Source: Candidatus Nanopelagicales bacterium (GTDB lineage Bacteria; Actinomycetota; Actinomycetes; S36-B12). From it: a DNA stretch of 8,386 nucleotides. The stretch spans positions 1-8,386 of the forward strand of contig JALQSY010000067.1 in the NCBI GenBank assembly GCA_023264215.1. The letters run 5' to 3'. Below the pieces are notes generated by a model that was not told the origin of the DNA, searched no databases, and worked only from the letters and a program-made list of their open reading frames with translations. How positions within the stretch are numbered: the stretch's first letter is position 1; each line of letters starts with the position of its first letter. Both the position numbers and the translations under genes were made by a program. Positions 1-4,625 of the stretch are shown here, one piece after another.

Positions 1-2
1 GC

Positions 3-377
3 GCCCGGACGGCGGAGGAACGCGCGCTCGCCCTCGAAAACGAGGCCGCCCGGCTCGCCAAGAAGTCGCTGTGGCGCGGCCTGGGGGCGATCGTGGCGTC
101 GGTGGCGAGCTTGTCCTCCCTGGCGGTCGTGGCCGTCCTGAGCCGCTCCATGCGGTCGTACCTAGCCGACGACGTCGACGACGCCCGCGTGGTGGCGACC
201 GAGGCCAGCGAGCAGCTCGAGCAGCGCCTGATCGCCGAGACGGAGCGCCGAGTAGGCGAGCTTCGCGCCGAGGTGCGCGACGAGCTCGCGGTGCAGTTCG
301 CCGCGCTGCGCGAGGAGCTTGCTCGCGCGCGCGAACCTGCGCCACAATCGCCCGCGCCGCGGAGGCGCAAGCCATGA
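3..377 (+). CDS. Membrane-anchored coiled-coil protein, 5' end cut off by window
   Basis: The frame is open from the left edge, so the true start lies outside; 124 residues are visible. Visible order: a short charged helix (AEERALALENEAARLAKK), one hydrophobic segment (about visible residues 26-45, GAIVASVASLSSLAVVAVL), a long Glu/Arg/Ala-rich stretch with heptad character, and a Pro/Arg-rich tail ending RRRKP. That is a single-pass membrane protein with a coiled coil on one side. A GTG at 93 lies inside the membrane segment and is not a believable start, because the frame continues upstream in coding style. The stop overlaps the next ATG by 4 bp (ATGA), so the two genes are coupled. The layout recalls inner-membrane spanins or other small phage membrane proteins, but no family is recognised. 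The gene is likely real; function unknown. Confidence 0.75.
   Translation, partial: ARTAEERALALENEAARLAKKSLWRGLGAIVASVASLSSLAVVAVLSRSMRSYLADDVDDARVVATEASEQLEQRLIAETERRVGELRAEVRDELAVQFAALREELARAREPAPQSPAPRRRKP
361..365 (+). promoter_or_regulatory. Shine-Dalgarno GGAGG deciding the start at 374
   Basis: GGAGG lies 8 nt before the ATG at 374, inside the end of the preceding gene. Together with the ATGA overlap it fixes the start of the 105-aa protein. Confidence 0.7.
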
Positions 378-691
378 CCGAGCCCAAGATCGCCGACCTC
401 TACACCGGGATCCATGCCCACCGCGACGCGCTCGTGCGCGCCGCCGGCGACGCTTCGCAACTCGCCGCGCGACTGCGCGACGCCGGCGCGAGCCTGCCGT
501 CGAGCTCGCGCTACAACGGCGTCAAGGCCCTGCTCTCCGCGTCCGCTAGAGATCTTGAGCAGCTGTCGATGGAACTCGCGTCGGGCCTCGAGCGCCTCAG
601 TCGCCTGGCGGACGGGTGCATGGATGACACTGCGGTCCTGGGTCTTCAGGATGTTGCTGACGCAGTCGATGATCCGCCGCCGCGAAAATGA
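374..691 (+). CDS. Small helical hypothetical protein, 105 aa
   Basis: The ATG overlaps the upstream stop as ATGA and has a good Shine-Dalgarno, GGAGG at 361-365, 8 nt upstream. The same frame is open further upstream to 71, but that part is an out-of-frame shadow of the preceding gene and is Arg-rich nonsense. The protein begins MTEPKIADLYTGIHAHRDAL. It is predicted nearly all helical, with Ala/Leu/Arg-rich amphipathic segments, a central SSSRYNG turn, and an acidic-then-basic tail (DAVDDPPPRK). There is no membrane segment and no cysteine pair (one Cys in SRLADGCMDD). It ends 14 bp short of the stop of the first convergent minus-strand gene, with no terminator hairpin seen between. No family is recognised; its coupling to the membrane/coiled-coil gene suggests a shared job. 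Confidence 0.75.
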   Translation: MTEPKIADLYTGIHAHRDALVRAAGDASQLAARLRDAGASLPSSSRYNGVKALLSASARDLEQLSMELASGLERLSRLADGCMDDTAVLGLQDVADAVDDPPPRK

Positions 692-713
692 TCTCGTTGA
701 CGTCCTCATCCAT
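597..713 (-). CDS. Doubtful 38-aa ORF starting MDEDVN
   Basis: This ORF begins with the same six residues (MDEDVN) as the gene before it (706-891) and has the same 8-bp ATGGATGA stop/start overlap with it, because its start lies inside the second copy of a 20-bp repeat. That makes it formally the next operon member. Against it: after the repeat, 95 bp run antisense to the end of the 374-691 gene; the protein is short, with a Pro/His/Cys-rich end and no recognisable domain; and the resemblance stops after MDEDVN. It could be a relic of a duplicated gene start rather than a working gene. Confidence 0.2.
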   Translation of the reverse strand: MDEDVNEIIFAAADHRLRQQHPEDPGPQCHPCTRPPGD

Positions 714-716
714 GGG
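697..716. repeat. 20-bp direct repeat, copy 1
   Basis: The sequence ttgacgtcctcatccatggg occurs here and again at 875-894 without mismatch, 178 bp apart. On the minus strand the repeat carries an 8-bp stop/start overlap (ATGGATGA). This copy covers the end of the 61-aa gene (HG then stop) and the start of the doubtful 38-aa ORF. The match ends abruptly on both sides. Confidence 0.9.
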
Positions 717-891
717 ATCGCGGCGGCCTGGCCTGGATGTTTTTGCGAGCAACGACAGCGGCGGCGAGCAGAGCTTCGCCGAGCTCCTGAGCGTTCTTGT
801 CGGTGAGGTAGAGCAGGAAGTCGCCGACCGAGAACGACACGAAAGCGTGTTCGGTGCTCGCGGCGACGCGAACATTGACGTCCTCATCCAT
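706..891 (-). CDS. Small hypothetical protein, 61 aa, bracketed by repeats
   Basis: The ATG at 891 overlaps the preceding gene's stop by 8 bp (ATGGATGA). Upstream in this frame is Arg/Pro/Ser-rich shadow of the neighbouring gene, so the start is set at MDEDVNVRVAAS. The middle (EHAFVSFSVGDFLLYLTDKN) looks like two beta strands, followed by a helix (AQELGEALLAAAVVARKN) and a basic tail ending RPPRSHG. The pattern of short acidic start, strand, strand and helix is that of a compact soluble alpha/beta protein; there is no convincing membrane segment. It is the last well-supported gene of the minus operon running from 2253. Both its start and its stop lie in copies of one exact 20-bp repeat, so the gene sits like a cassette. 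Family not recognised. Confidence 0.65.
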   Translation of the reverse strand: MDEDVNVRVAASTEHAFVSFSVGDFLLYLTDKNAQELGEALLAAAVVARKNIQARPPRSHG

Positions 892-894
892 GGG
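875..894. repeat. 20-bp direct repeat, copy 2
   Basis: Identical to the copy at 697-716. Here it covers the end of the 67-aa membrane protein gene (THG then stop) and the start (MDEDVN) of the 61-aa gene. Confidence 0.9.
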
Positions 895-1087
895 TTTGCC
901 CAGCCTTCCACGCTTGCCACGCCGAGCGCGCGAGCGCGGCGAGCGTTCCGAGGCTGGCGAGGATCGTGCCCACCTCGTCGGGCGTGAGCCCGAGACGCGA
1001 CGGCCATCCGGTCGCGCACAGCAGTGCCACGAGCGCCGTGGTGGCGACGGCGAACCGCTCGGGCTTGGCAATCGCGGAGGGTTGCAT
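884..1087 (-). CDS. Small two-helix membrane protein, holin candidate, 67 aa
   Basis: The ATG at 1087 lies 3 nt after the stop of the preceding gene; a GAAGG stands upstream at rather long spacing. There are two hydrophobic segments: about residues 13-27 (AVATTALVALLCATGW) and 38-56 (DEVGTILASLGTLAALARSA). A turn containing LTPDE lies between them, and the end is short and basic (WQAWKAGQTHG). Size, two membrane spans and charged tail fit small phage holins and related membrane proteins, but many unrelated phage membrane proteins look alike and no endolysin is in this window. Its stop overlaps the next ATG by 8 bp. Gene reality is good; the holin role is inference. Confidence 0.7.
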   Translation of the reverse strand: MQPSAIAKPERFAVATTALVALLCATGWPSRLGLTPDEVGTILASLGTLAALARSAWQAWKAGQTHG

Positions 1088-1090
1088 GGC

Positions 1091-1405
1091 CTAGTGGACC
1101 TTCTTGTCGTCCGTCTCGGTTGCGTCGGCCTCAGGCTTGAAGCCGAGCTCCTCGAGCTGATCGGCGACCCGATCCAGCGCGCTGCGAGGCTCGCCCTCGT
1201 CGTCCGGCCGCTGGATCTTGATCAAGCCCTGCCGGTCGAGCTCGACGACCAGGCTCTTGAGCATGTGGTAGGCGATGATCAGGAACTGCACGGCCGCCTG
1301 AGGCGACTGCGGTTGCTCGATGAACTGGTGGTCCTCGATGAACTCGAACCAGCTCTCGCCGAGCTTGACCTTCACCCGTGGCGGGTTGGGATTGATCAGG
1401 CTCAC
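1091..1405 (-). CDS. Hypothetical acidic protein, 104 aa
   Basis: The start is GTG at 1405, inside a GTGA overlap with the preceding stop; a GAGG sits just upstream at short spacing. No other in-frame start fits the operon. The N-terminal part (PPRVKVKLGESWFEFIEDHQ) looks like beta strands. The middle is a hydrophobic helix (AAVQFLIIAYHMLKSLVVEL) that could pack in a dimer rather than cross a membrane. The C-terminal part is charged (DRVADQLEELGFKPE) and ends in an acidic/lysine tail. No cysteines, no catalytic motif, and no family is recognised. Its place between a putative DNA-binding protein and a small membrane protein gives no firm clue to function. Confidence 0.75.
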   Translation of the reverse strand: MSLINPNPPRVKVKLGESWFEFIEDHQFIEQPQSPQAAVQFLIIAYHMLKSLVVELDRQGLIKIQRPDDEGEPRSALDRVADQLEELGFKPEADATETDDKKVH

Positions 1406-2016
1406 ACGACCTCGTAGAAGGCCGAGCGGCCGCCGCCGTGACGGCGGAGTTTGCCCGCCGCGATCTGCTCGTTCAGCAGGCTGGTGACGCGGGTGCGAGC
1501 CGCTGCCGGGTTGTCGAACATCGACAGGATCGCCCCCGTCTTGAACGACGTACCCTTGGTGACCTTCGCGAGGAACTGCGCCACCGCGGCGTCGTAGGCG
1601 GAGGCCTTGCCGTTGGCGGCCTTGCCGTTGGCGGCCTTCTCGGCCTTGGTCGCGCCGACGCGCGGCGGCGCCTTCGGCGCCTTCGGCGCCGGTGCGGACT
1701 CGTGGCCGAGCGGCAGCGTCAGGTTCCGCGTCCGACCGCGACGCGGGCGAGGCTCCGCGGCCGCCGACGTCGCGGCTGGCGCGGCAGCCGGCGTGGGCGC
1801 GGGCTCGTGCGCTGCGACGGCGGGCGCAGCGAGGCCGAACAGCTCGACCGGCGACATGTTGAGCAGCGCGTCGCGATCCTGCACCGAGCTGATGTACTCG
1901 ACGATCTTGTTCAGGGTGGTGGTCGACGCCACCTCACGCAGCAGCGTGAGTGCGGTTTCGACGCGGGCCTTCTCGAGTCGCTGCTCGAACGTTTCTGCGA
2001 GGTCGGTGGCGTTCAT
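1402..2016 (-). CDS. Protein with low-complexity linker and winged-helix-like C-terminus, 204 aa
   Basis: Start chosen at ATG 2016 (MNATDLAETF); a GTG at 2025 would add three residues. A GGAAGG lies upstream, but its spacing is long for either start. Residues 1-65 are helical and charged (EQRLEKARVETALTLLREVA). Residues 70-135 are an Ala/Pro-rich linker with a basic patch (RPRRGRTRN) and short internal repeats (APKAPKAP, AANGKAANGK). Residues about 136-204 look like a winged helix: helices AYDAAVAQFLAKV and AAARTRVTSLLNEQIAAG, then a basic wing (KLRRHGGGRSAFYEVV). This suggests a DNA-binding protein with an N-terminal oligomerisation domain, perhaps a regulator of this cluster. The DNA-binding role is inferred from shape only. 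It follows the lipoprotein gene by 33 bp. Confidence 0.8.
   Translation of the reverse strand: MNATDLAETFEQRLEKARVETALTLLREVASTTTLNKIVEYISSVQDRDALLNMSPVELFGLAAPAVAAHEPAPTPAAAPAATSAAAEPRPRRGRTRNLTLPLGHESAPAPKAPKAPPRVGATKAEKAANGKAANGKASAYDAAVAQFLAKVTKGTSFKTGAILSMFDNPAAARTRVTSLLNEQIAAGKLRRHGGGRSAFYEVV
1603..1638. repeat. 15-bp tandem repeat in coding linker, 2.4 copies
   Basis: Unit ggccttgccgttggc, two exact copies plus six bases. It encodes the AANGK repeats of the linker in the 204-aa protein. The copies are identical at DNA level, which suggests recent slippage rather than old protein-level repeats. Confidence 0.85.
1667..1690. repeat. 9-bp tandem repeat in coding linker, 2.7 copies
   Basis: Unit ggcgccttc, two exact copies plus six bases, encoding Ala-Pro-Lys repeats in the same linker. 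With the 15-bp repeat nearby, this marks the linker as a slippage-prone stretch of variable length. Confidence 0.8.
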
Positions 2017-2049
2017 GTCGTGCACTTGTAACGACGGAACCTTCCGCCG

Positions 2050-2253
2050 TCAACCTCGCCGGCAAAGCTCCATGCACCGCTTGTACTTGGAGCGGTCCTC
2101 GCCAGCGTGCTGCACGAGGCCGCTCCATCCACCCTCGTGCTCGATGCGGTAGCTGTCGCACCGGTCGCGACAGCTGGGCTTCGGGGATTCGGTTTCGGTG
2201 CCAGGGGTCGCCATGCACGAGGCCAGCGCGAAGATCACGAGAATGCGTCGCAT
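2050..2253 (-). CDS. Small lipoprotein with twin CX3C motifs, 67 aa
   Basis: The ATG at 2253 gives MRRILVIFALASCMATPG: a basic n-region, a short hydrophobic core, and lipobox LASC with the lipidated Cys at residue 13. The open frame 12 codons further up does not begin with a better signal. The mature part has a Thr/Glu/Ser/Pro stretch, then CRDRC, a 27-residue span with Gly-Gly-Trp, and CMELC near the end. Two CX3C motifs on helices are known to form disulfide-linked helical hairpins, so a small oxidised periplasmic hairpin on a lipid anchor is likely. It could be an outer-membrane spanin (Rz1-like) or an envelope/exclusion lipoprotein; Rz1 proteins are usually Pro-rich without this Cys pattern, so the spanin call is weak. 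No Shine-Dalgarno is seen. A 9-bp inverted repeat covers the start codon. First gene of its operon. Confidence 0.75.
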   Translation of the reverse strand: MRRILVIFALASCMATPGTETESPKPSCRDRCDSYRIEHEGGWSGLVQHAGEDRSKYKRCMELCRRG

Positions 2254-2272
2254 GTTCGTGGTTATGCGACGC
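2245..2272. repeat. 9-bp perfect inverted repeat over the lipoprotein start codon
   Basis: GCGTCGCAT (2245-2253) and ATGCGACGC (2264-2272) are exact reverse complements with a 10-bp spacer; arm centres are 19 bp apart, about two helical turns. It overlaps the -10 candidate of the minus promoter and the ATG at 2253. It could be an operator for a dimeric repressor or, if transcribed, a hairpin hiding the start codon. Confidence 0.8.
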
Positions 2273-2289
2273 GGTTGTCGTTCTGCCAA
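2261..2289 (-). promoter_or_regulatory. Sigma-70-like promoter candidate for the minus operon
   Basis: On the minus strand TTGGCA (2289-2284) is followed after 17 bp by CATAAC (2266-2261). This matches the TTGACA/TATAAT consensus at 5/6 and 4/6. Transcription would begin near 2254, just before the ATG at 2253, so the lipoprotein mRNA would be leaderless. That agrees with the absence of a ribosome binding site. Confidence 0.5.
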
Positions 2290-2295
2290 GGGCCA

Positions 2296-2324
2296 TTGAC
2301 AGTTTGCTACTGTTCTCGCACACT
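2296..2324 (+). promoter_or_regulatory. Promoter candidate for the 487-aa gene
   Basis: A perfect -35 box TTGACA (2296-2301) is followed after 17 bp by CACACT (2319-2324), only 3/6 to TATAAT. Start of transcription would fall close to the ATG at 2334, again giving a leaderless or nearly leaderless mRNA; no Shine-Dalgarno precedes that ATG. The poor -10 suggests an activator, or recognition by the phage sigma factor encoded at 5038-5589. Confidence 0.45.
2299..2313. repeat. Inverted repeat ACAGT-N5-ACTGT, operator candidate
   Basis: ACAGT (2299-2303) and ACTGT (2309-2313) form a 15-bp dyad covering the end of the -35 box and part of the -35/-10 spacer. Size and place fit a repressor operator. 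The arms are short, so chance is possible. Confidence 0.4.
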
Positions 2325-2333
2325 TGGGCCTCG

Positions 2334-3797
2334 ATGCGACTGCCCAAGTCAGACCCGGCGATCCGAGCTCTCCCAGTGCGCGTCGACGAGACGCTGCCCG
2401 ACTGGGGCAAGCTTGGCCAGCTGGGCGGCTCGAACCTCGCCCAGGCCGCGATGGCGGCGCAGGCGACGCTGGCGCGCGCCGAAATCTGGTCGCAGGCCTC
2501 CAAGATCGTGTTTGGCGGGATTGCGACGGGGGTAGGAGCCCCTCGGCTAATGTTCGATGCGATGGTCGACAGCCTGGGCATCGACGTCGAGGCGACCATG
2601 GTCGCGGTGCTCGAGAAGGCCGCAGGGTCGATGGCAGCGGCGCTGGGGCGCATGAGTGAGAGCAACGACATGCTCGACAAGGCCGTCGAGGCTGGGGTGG
2701 GCAACGCGGTCAACCTCACAGCTGCGGTGCCGATCGCCGGCCAGGTGATCAAGCTGCTGTGGAACGTGGGGAAGACGATCGCGAACCTGGTGCACATGGT
2801 CAAGAGCCAGCAGGACCCCAAGCGGCTGTATCCGCCCAGCCGGTTCGATCCTGATGCCGACCGTGACGTGCTGAACAACGCGGTGCTCAGCCTGGTGCGC
2901 GGCACCTCGTGGTCCCCGCTGTTCTTCCCGCCGGGGTACGGCCGGGCGAGCTCGGCCGGCCCCTACTTCCACGTCAGCAACCTGGACGGCGGCGGCGTGC
3001 GGATCGCCACCGCTGGGCCCAAGGGGTCCGACGGCTGGGTCGGGTTCGTGCCGGGCACCGCGTGGCTGCACCAGGCCATCGAGACGACTGGGCCCGAGAG
3101 CGTGATCGAGACGGGCGCGACGCTGCTGCCCTCGGCGACGCAGCAGTGCGTCTGGCTGTGGCGCCACGTGGCGCGGAACAATGTGCCAGCGGCGTTTGCG
3201 GTCGACGCTGGCAAGGCCGCTTCGTTCTGGCACAGCTACATCGAAAACCTCCGGGTCATGATCCGGGAAACGAAGCACCTGAAGGATGCGACGAGAGCGG
3301 CGATCTTCAAACGATTCGATCGTGCTGGCGACGCCCCGATCTTCGGTTGGGGAGACGGCTCGCGCGAGCTCGAGTACTTCCCGGAGAAGCAACTCAAGAC
3401 GCTGCGCAAGCGCCAGTTGGCCTTCTGCGACACGCTCACGGTGGCCTACGTCAACGAGGACTTCGACGCCCTGGACGACGCCGCCGTGCGCGCGCGGTGG
3501 GAGCGGCGCCGCCGGGACCTCCTCGAGCACCAGGCGGTCTGCCAGGTCGACCTCTCGAACGTCCCCGACGTGCTCTACCGCGACGAGGTCGAGCGCCGCC
3601 GGAAGGGGCACCGGTGCATGGTCGCCGGCCAGGGTCGCTTCGCCGCGGCCACCGAGGTCCCGCCGCCGCCCGGGCGGGACACCTACGCGATGCCAGAAGG
3701 CACCACGCCCCAGCCGCGGCGCTCGGGGGGCGGCATGGGCCTGGCGGTCGCCGGCGCGGCTGCGGCGGCGCTGTGGTGGCTGTCGCGCCGCCGGTAG
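2334..3797 (+). CDS. Large tail-anchored protein of unknown family, 487 aa
   Basis: The frame is open upstream to 1950, but that part lies antisense to the lipoprotein gene and the linker protein start. The ATG at 2334 (MRLPKSDPAIRALPVRVDET) just follows a promoter candidate. Residues 35-160 are Ala-rich and helical, with an amphipathic hydrophobic stretch at about 124-155 (TAAVPIAGQVIKLLWNVGKT). Residues 165-350 look globular and rich in Trp, Gly and aromatics (SPLFFPPGYGR; GSDGWVGFVPGTAWLHQ). A charged helical part follows at about 350-430. The end is a Pro-rich linker (VPPPPGRDTYAMPEG), a Gly patch, a membrane segment at 468-483 (MGLAVAGAAAAALWWL) and SRRR. It is the only large plus-strand gene, monocistronic, ending 3 bp from the convergent operon. 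A virion membrane, lysis or host-interaction protein are all possible; none is shown. Confidence 0.8.
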   Translation: MRLPKSDPAIRALPVRVDETLPDWGKLGQLGGSNLAQAAMAAQATLARAEIWSQASKIVFGGIATGVGAPRLMFDAMVDSLGIDVEATMVAVLEKAAGSMAAALGRMSESNDMLDKAVEAGVGNAVNLTAAVPIAGQVIKLLWNVGKTIANLVHMVKSQQDPKRLYPPSRFDPDADRDVLNNAVLSLVRGTSWSPLFFPPGYGRASSAGPYFHVSNLDGGGVRIATAGPKGSDGWVGFVPGTAWLHQAIETTGPESVIETGATLLPSATQQCVWLWRHVARNNVPAAFAVDAGKAASFWHSYIENLRVMIRETKHLKDATRAAIFKRFDRAGDAPIFGWGDGSRELEYFPEKQLKTLRKRQLAFCDTLTVAYVNEDFDALDDAAVRARWERRRRDLLEHQAVCQVDLSNVPDVLYRDEVERRRKGHRCMVAGQGRFAAATEVPPPPGRDTYAMPEGTTPQPRRSGGGMGLAVAGAAAAALWWLSRRR

Positions 3798-3800
3798 GGG

Positions 3801-4283
3801 TCAGAGGCCCGAGGCGCCGGAGCGGCGCCACCAGACCGCACGCGCAAGCTCCATGGCGACGAGCTGGGCACCCGGCTTGGCCCCGCGGGGACCGCAGCGC
3901 CCGATCACCTTCGCCGCGATGCTCGTCAGCACTCGGTCGAGCTCGTCGGGCGCCGGCTGAGGGCCGAGCGTGGCGGCGTACTCGTCCCAGAGCGGCTCGA
4001 TCACCTGCTCGATCAGGATCCGCTGCGTGGGCGCGCTCAGGCGTCCCGGCGTTCGGCACAGCTGCTGGATCGCGGCCTGCTCCGGCGTCAGGCCCCCGCC
4101 CGCGCCCTGTTGACCGTCGGCGCCGCCGGCCCCGCCTCCGGTGCTGCCCCCGCCGGCGTCGCCGGTCCCGCCGGGGCTGCGCTTGGTCTTCCGAGTCGAC
4201 AGGAGCATGATGGCGCCGATTGCGGTGACGAGGAGTGCGGGTCCCACCGGCCGATGGTGCCACCGATCCACGCGCGCGTCCAT
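3801..4283 (-). CDS. Membrane protein with Gly-rich linker and helical C-terminal domain, 160 aa
   Basis: The ATG at 4283 follows the previous stop by 3 nt with no clear Shine-Dalgarno, so it probably depends on coupling. Order: short basic N-terminus (MDARVDRWHHRP), one membrane segment at about 14-29 (GPALLVTAIGAIMLLS), a basic stop-transfer (TRKTKR), a Gly/Ala/Asp linker at about 37-64, then a helical domain of some 95 residues (LTPEQAAIQQLCRTPGR to the end). That domain has two cysteines, in LCRTPG and GRCGPRG, which may pair. This is the last gene of the long minus operon and converges on the 487-aa gene. A single anchor, flexible spacer and compact domain suggest a protein displayed on a membrane face. 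No family is recognised. Confidence 0.75.
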   Translation of the reverse strand: MDARVDRWHHRPVGPALLVTAIGAIMLLSTRKTKRSPGGTGDAGGGSTGGGAGGADGQQGAGGGLTPEQAAIQQLCRTPGRLSAPTQRILIEQVIEPLWDEYAATLGPQPAPDELDRVLTSIAAKVIGRCGPRGAKPGAQLVAMELARAVWWRRSGASGL

Positions 4284-4286
4284 CGA

Positions 4287-4625
4287 TCAGTGGCGGCCGC
4301 GCTTCGCGTCGTCGTCGGCGAACACCTTGGTGGTCAGGGCGTCGACGCGCGACCGCGCTGAGGCCGTGAGGCGCGAGGCCTCCTCGCGGAGGTACTCGAC
4401 GTGCGCCAGCTCTTCTTGCATCAAGCGATCGCACGCCACCATGCTCAGCACGAGCTGCGCGAGTTCCTCTCGCAGACGAAGCGCCCTCTGCTCGAACGTC
4501 CGCGATTGTTCTACCATCAGAGCGATCGATGCCGTCTTCTTGCGCACGAGCTCGATGGCGTGCTCGCTGGCGTCGATCTCGCGCATCGCGGTTTCGATTT
4601 CGTCGCGGTGGTCGGTCATGTTCAT
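4287..4625 (-). CDS. Coiled-coil hypothetical protein, 112 aa
   Basis: The ATG at 4625 (MNMTDHRDEIETAMREIDAS) overlaps the previous stop as ATGA and has AGGA 7 nt upstream; an ATG at 4619 is a second choice. The frame is open further upstream only as shadow. Almost the whole protein is charged helix with heptad-like hydrophobics (TFEQRALRLREELAQLVLSM; RLMQEELAHVEYLREEASRL), ending DDDAKRGRH. There is one Cys (MVACDR) and no signal peptide or catalytic motif. It probably forms a dimeric or trimeric coiled coil, as a scaffold or partner. It sits between a winged-helix-like protein and a membrane protein. Family not recognised. Confidence 0.75.
   Translation of the reverse strand: MNMTDHRDEIETAMREIDASEHAIELVRKKTASIALMVEQSRTFEQRALRLREELAQLVLSMVACDRLMQEELAHVEYLREEASRLTASARSRVDALTTKVFADDDAKRGRH

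Noticed and set aside
71..691. 206-aa plus-strand frame
   Set aside because: Its first 101 residues are an Arg-rich shadow of the 3-377 gene; only the part from the ATG at 374 is supported by the Shine-Dalgarno and ATGA joint.
692..705. Terminator between convergent genes
   Set aside because: Only 14 bp separate the stops and no GC hairpin followed by a T-run is visible on either strand. The same holds for the 3 bp at 3798-3800.
597..1071. Longer forms of the 61-aa and 38-aa minus-strand ORFs (starting at 1071 and 1019)
   Set aside because: The upstream parts are low-complexity shadows of the two-helix membrane gene; the MDEDVN starts with the 8-bp overlap fit the operon better.
884..1087. 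Firm holin assignment
   Set aside because: Size and two membrane helices fit, but no endolysin is nearby and the sequence has no family-specific motif, so it is kept as a candidate only.
1603..1690. CRISPR-like array
   Set aside because: Units are adjacent without spacers, short, and in frame within a coding linker.
1950..2333. N-terminal extension of the 487-aa protein to 615 aa
   Set aside because: It runs antisense to the lipoprotein gene and through the divergent promoter region, and is rich in Arg/Ser/Cys without domain character.
2547..3611. 354-aa minus-strand frame
   Set aside because: Fully antisense to the 487-aa gene in high-GC DNA; Arg/His/Val-rich with no motif, a typical mirror frame.
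2909..4210. 433-aa plus-strand frame
   Set aside because: Arg/Ala/Gly-rich shadow that crosses the end of the 487-aa gene and the convergent membrane-protein gene.
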